This document shows positions 63,597 through 64,000 of a DNA stretch of 64,000 bases, one piece after another. The notes under the pieces are model-generated. The model was not told where the DNA came from. It made no database searches and worked only from the letters and a program-made list of their open reading frames with translations. Positions within the stretch are counted from its first letter, which is position 1. Every line of letters starts with the position of its first letter. The position numbers were made by a program, and so were the translations under genes. This stretch comes from Gammaproteobacteria bacterium. GTDB lineage: Bacteria > Pseudomonadota > Gammaproteobacteria > Steroidobacterales > GCA-2729495. The stretch covers positions 1-64,000 of the forward strand of contig JASLMV010000010.1 in NCBI GenBank assembly GCA_030746435.1. Reading direction: 5' to 3'.

Positions 63597-64000
63597 TTAG
63601 GCGATATCCGGGATGCTGATCGTGACCATGCCGTCGTCCTGCCAGTCGGTAATCTGAATATCTACGCCCAGCACTTCCGACCAGACCGCTATATGCGGCT
63701 TCGTCCACAGGTCATGGATTTCCTGTTCCGTCAGGTCATGCATGCCCATACGCCGTGTTTGTGTCAGCACGTGTCCGTAGGGGGCCCGGTAAGTGATGCT
63801 GCCTTTCCCGCGCTCTACCTGTCCCGCAAGCTGGAAAAAACAGGTTGTCTGGTCGGTAATAGCAATGAGCGCAAGTTCCGTGTTCCCTGTCTGGTCGATC
63901 ATTTTCGCAACCCGCCTCAGCATCGGGAACTGGGTCATCGCGTCCTCACGGGCGATGTCTTCCATTTGCCCCTGGTCCTTGGCGTACTGAATAAACTCGA
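63597..64000 (-). CDS. Unknown protein, 5' end probably beyond the window
   Basis: The frame reads EFIQYAKDQGQMEDIAREDAM before the first possible ATG (63965) and is open to the window edge, so the true start is likely outside. The visible part of about 134 residues is a soluble alpha/beta sequence ending DIQITDWQDDGMVTISIPDIA. I recognise no family. Nothing is visible in the 69-base gap to the META lipoprotein. Confidence 0.6.
   Translation of the reverse strand, partial: EFIQYAKDQGQMEDIAREDAMTQFPMLRRVAKMIDQTGNTELALIAITDQTTCFFQLAGQVERGKGSITYRAPYGHVLTQTRRMGMHDLTEQEIHDLWTKPHIAVWSEVLGVDIQITDWQDDGMVTISIPDIA

Noticed and set aside
1-64000. CRISPR arrays, prophage, insertion sequences, secretion or toxin–antitoxin loci
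   Set aside because: I looked for spaced direct repeats, transposases, integrases and phage structural genes and saw none.

Overview
The window is about 64 kb of gene-dense, GC-rich chromosome from a free-living gammaproteobacterium. Markers for that placement are the zapA–6S RNA–ygfA block, ygfB–pepP, the miaB–ybeZ–ybeY–ybeX–lnt–leuS–lptE run, holA–nadD–rsfS–rlmH, maf–rng–yhdP–nit–tldD with pmbA, rplM–rpsI, and a Crp/Vfr-type regulator. A Woeseiaceae- or Chromatiales-like marine lineage is my guess from gene content alone; no search was possible. I see no phage, insertion sequence or CRISPR array.

Layout. 1–3.5 kb: 5' part of uvrA divergent from ssb, then a stand-alone ATP sulfurylase–APS kinase fusion. 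3.5–12 kb: miaB, ybeZ/Y/X, lnt, leuS and lptE, tightly packed, covering tRNA modification, ribosome quality control and envelope lipoprotein/LPS assembly. 12–15.6 kb: a membrane protein, antisense hisI, and cysS–sufE-like–yidD–Trm112-like genes, which separate lptE from holA. 15.6–28.9 kb: holA–nadD–rsfS–rlmH–maf, then rng–yhdP–nit–tldD, a small membrane protein, antisense purE, and pmbA. 28.9–41.5 kb: yihY and purC (minus), djlA, rpe, crp, a DUF481 barrel, rplM–rpsI, tRNA-Gln(CTG) followed by a structured region with tRNA-like debris, rpiA with a small unknown gene, a pure Lys/Arg/Ala/Thr repeat protein, fau–6S RNA–zapA–zapB-like on the minus strand, and ygfB–pepP.

41.5–50 kb: a tandem glycine riboswitch and terminator precede gcvT–gcvH–gcvPA–gcvPB, the whole glycine-cleavage set apart from the shared L-protein, followed by a PfkB kinase and a large secreted two-lobed HtrA protein resembling eukaryotic Nma111. 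50–57 kb is accessory in character: an ArfA-like small gene overlapping a Rieske oxygenase, a membrane EAL phosphodiesterase with a damaged GGDEF motif, a divergent cupredoxin-like secreted protein, and an RND/MMPL exporter with an acidic repeat. 57–64 kb: a coiled-coil/HhH membrane protein, two lipoproteins, a 35-residue membrane peptide gene with its own RBS and terminator, an MsbA-related ABC exporter, a Ycf46-type AAA ATPase split by a one-base frameshift, a zinc-ribbon protein, and an unknown protein running off the end.

I do not see a complete new defence or biosynthetic system. The best leads are the Nma111-like protease, the cupredoxin–MMPL–EAL locus, the two unlisted small genes, the Lys/Arg repeat protein, the AAA frameshift and the tRNA-derived debris.
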